Shown here: positions 31,301-31,769 of the stretch, piece by piece
How positions within the stretch are numbered: position 1 is the stretch's first letter
Layout: every line of letters begins with the position of its first letter
Assembly: GCA_900770405.1 (NCBI GenBank)
Contig: CAAGKL010000129.1
Coordinates: 1-31,769, forward strand
DNA length: 31,769 nucleotides
DNA from: Clostridia bacterium
GTDB taxonomy: Bacteria > Bacillota > Clostridia > UBA1381
Direction: 5' to 3'
Program-made: the position numbers and the translations under genes
The notes under the pieces: model-generated
Databases searched by the model: none
What the model was told of the DNA's origin: nothing
The model's input: only the letters and a program-made list of their open reading frames with translations

Positions 31301-31769
31301 CTCATAATGCAGCTCCTCATCGGACATCGGCACATCAAACGCCGTTACTATCATCTTCACGAATTCGTTTCTCGTAACGGGTCTGTCAGGGGAAAACGTG
31401 CCGTCGCCGTTCCCCTGCAAAATCCCTTTCCCGGCAAGAGCGTTTATCGCCGCTGCCGCCCACTGTGTGCTCTGCAAATCGGAGAACGCGCTCTCCGGCA
31501 AGTCCTGCGCGGGCTCGGGTTTTTGGGTAACCGGCGAAATAAATCCGCCCGATGGGTAATCCTTTGTTTTGTCCTCGGTCGGTTTTGACGGCGAGGACGT
31601 ATTCTTCGCCCTGCCGATTCCCTCCGCGACCGCCGCTTTAAGCTTTGCTATATCCCTTCCGTAGTCCGTTCCCACAACATACGTACCCGCCGTTTCAATC
31701 TGATAATTCGTAAGTCCCGAAATATCGACCCCGAGCGCAGATGCGTATTCTTTGATCAGCGCGACAATA
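28316..31769 (-). CDS. Giant SLH-domain cell-surface protein, 5' end outside the window
   Basis: About 1150 residues are visible and the frame stays open to the right edge, so the true start lies beyond it; a GTG at 31675 is internal. After a short helical piece (IVALIKEYASALGVDISGL) and a Pro/Ser/Lys linker come three SLH domains (visible residues ~95-275: WAAAAINALAGKGILQGNGD, then SWSEKFIAAAVGAGIISG, then AVDAVAKMNYSGIMSG). A further SLH-like set follows (~285-390, with ADITAVYKNNIMAGRTENLF). The C-terminal ~700 residues are an uncharacterised beta-rich region with GYITLIDTDNNGTYDVVKID, similar to the tail of the 9762-13751 protein. SLH domains bind pyruvylated secondary wall polymers, so this is probably a wall-anchored protein. 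It heads the visible operon. Confidence 0.82.
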   Translation of the reverse strand, partial: IVALIKEYASALGVDISGLTNYQIETAGTYVVGTDYGRDIAKLKAAVAEGIGRAKNTSSPSKPTEDKTKDYPSGGFISPVTQKPEPAQDLPESAFSDLQSTQWAAAAINALAGKGILQGNGDGTFSPDRPVTRNEFVKMIVTAFDVPMSDEELHYEDIEKNSWSEKFIAAAVGAGIISGISESLFGDGRNITRQDAAVIAERVMRYKGAELKSSSLNFDDSYEISDYAVDAVAKMNYSGIMSGVSDSAFAPKDSTTRAMAAVVVYNLMNYYENRAADDSPAVVRTSDKYNIVYRLGILREEFLKDAKITRGELAAALTAFGNYGGIAGEGIFDDVTAQSPYYADITAVYKNNIMAGRTENLFMPDESATYKEAYDAVIAAAGYAGGGFGSDGAERTIGKETGYAQGGELTPEMAEKLFYAALEIQVTEISGTDTVKLSKNNILNTNFRVYKEKGIVTGASGVSIGGRGEYGEDKIIVTVNSEDFLYSADGCDYSEYLGCEVTYYYRENDDGYSIVDMLPANPDRLPMKLSFDMITSAEKDLSAITYKRENRIKQAKISKSADFIYNGKRCYSVSVGDLTPDNGYITLIDTDNNGTYDVVKIDRYEYIMVAQIDAQNKSVMDRFTWRVYGFDEDKDAEKINITKNGRTIKLEHLDRGDVLAVAKSRDGELVNAYVSDKKISGRVQAVSPEEYEIEIGGNVLSCVHNFDFAGLSGNVNVVVGLDWNGFAVGYYTEADDAGVRYGYLYRISKNDNEELVFGLLTQDNEYAALTQSEKLIANGAAAEKSDVRSLLSYDPATGTIEPQLVAYSTDDEGRVKRLFTAKNRGSAGEPLVLNKKFAADAPEVVYNSFGMTLDFEYNLPAGGIVFDITLDGGKPDKESSYVTSIAAQVIPQNTKPEKLYVYNADESRVSELCVYEHMPQGGNEGYKEGFSTQAFVISKVIEKYDEENSELVTVFGGYHSGAEVEYRFSDKLKGEVDSSKIAPGDVLLVWMSGDKITRFRRLYSESEKNAFAGETDLLCNYGDHNYTGESIVRGGTNYDYAYDWAQHIIERAEGKSGSTTVAATRWASLYGDVELIYKDELYAYPIVKLKVAGKSEPASYTLDANTRLYRYNRVSHVIEPASDDSLNASAKKAVLTARYGNVRDVIIYED

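Noticed and set aside
1..31769. tRNA, rRNA, CRISPR arrays or a replication origin
   Set aside because: I scanned both strands by eye and saw no cloverleaf ending in CCA, no rRNA core segments, no regularly spaced identical repeats with unique spacers and no DnaA-box cluster.

Overview
The window looks like chromosomal DNA of an anaerobic, plant-polysaccharide-degrading Firmicute (class Clostridia). The signs are strong AGGAGG-type ribosome sites, sigma-A promoters, S-layer homology (SLH) domains, very large secreted multidomain proteins, BspA-type leucine-rich repeats and a membrane-anchored AraC regulator beside glycoside hydrolases. The closest style I know is that of gut pectin degraders such as Monoglobus; this is inference, since there is no 16S or marker gene here.

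Layout. (1) 1-3.2 kb, minus strand: a partial membrane protein, a DUF4143-type AAA ATPase whose promoter lies next to three direct repeats with a 23-bp period, a tyrosine recombinase with a good terminator, and a region of uncertain small reading frames. (2) 3.16-8.71 kb: an AT-rich cassette bracketed by two ~306-bp inverted repeats. Each repeat carries a promoter and a structured leader that point outward. Inside are a probable type I toxin-antitoxin unit (28-codon hydrophobic peptide plus convergent antisense RNA), a serine recombinase with an in-frame TAG at a conserved Gln, a ~147-bp segment between two palindromic 24-bp sites in inverted orientation with a strong promoter inside, a HEPN-type protein and a 972-aa BspA-like surface protein. 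(3) 8.7-9.0 kb: two small ORFs behind the right-hand leader, then a bidirectional terminator. (4) 9.0-16.0 kb, minus strand: secreted proteins (a carbohydrate-binding-like protein, a lamin-tail/metallophosphoesterase/SLH-like giant, a frameshifted secreted protein) and a frameshifted RibD/DHFR-like gene. (5) 16.1-31.8 kb, minus strand: a long compact gene row reading SLH giant > small secreted protein > duplicated secreted protein > GH78 alpha-L-rhamnosidase > SGNH esterase > membrane AraC regulator > GH2 beta-galactosidase. This is a plausible rhamnose/galactose-containing pectin (rhamnogalacturonan I) utilisation locus.

The main discovery candidate is the 4573-4751 switch. Two palindromes share 23 of 24 core positions and have central dinucleotides GT and AC, that is, opposite orientation. 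They flank a TTGATT-17-TATAAT promoter that currently reads leftward, away from the HEPN and BspA-like genes. Inversion by a serine recombinase like the one encoded just upstream would place it in front of those two coupled genes, a phase-variable (invertron) design. The recombinase carries an amber codon, so the switch may be locked in this cell line or the gene may be newly broken.

Second-tier signals are the duplicated leader RNA with a compensatory hairpin, the type I toxin unit, a C-terminal module shared by three secreted proteins, and a large uncharacterised domain shared by the two giant secreted proteins.
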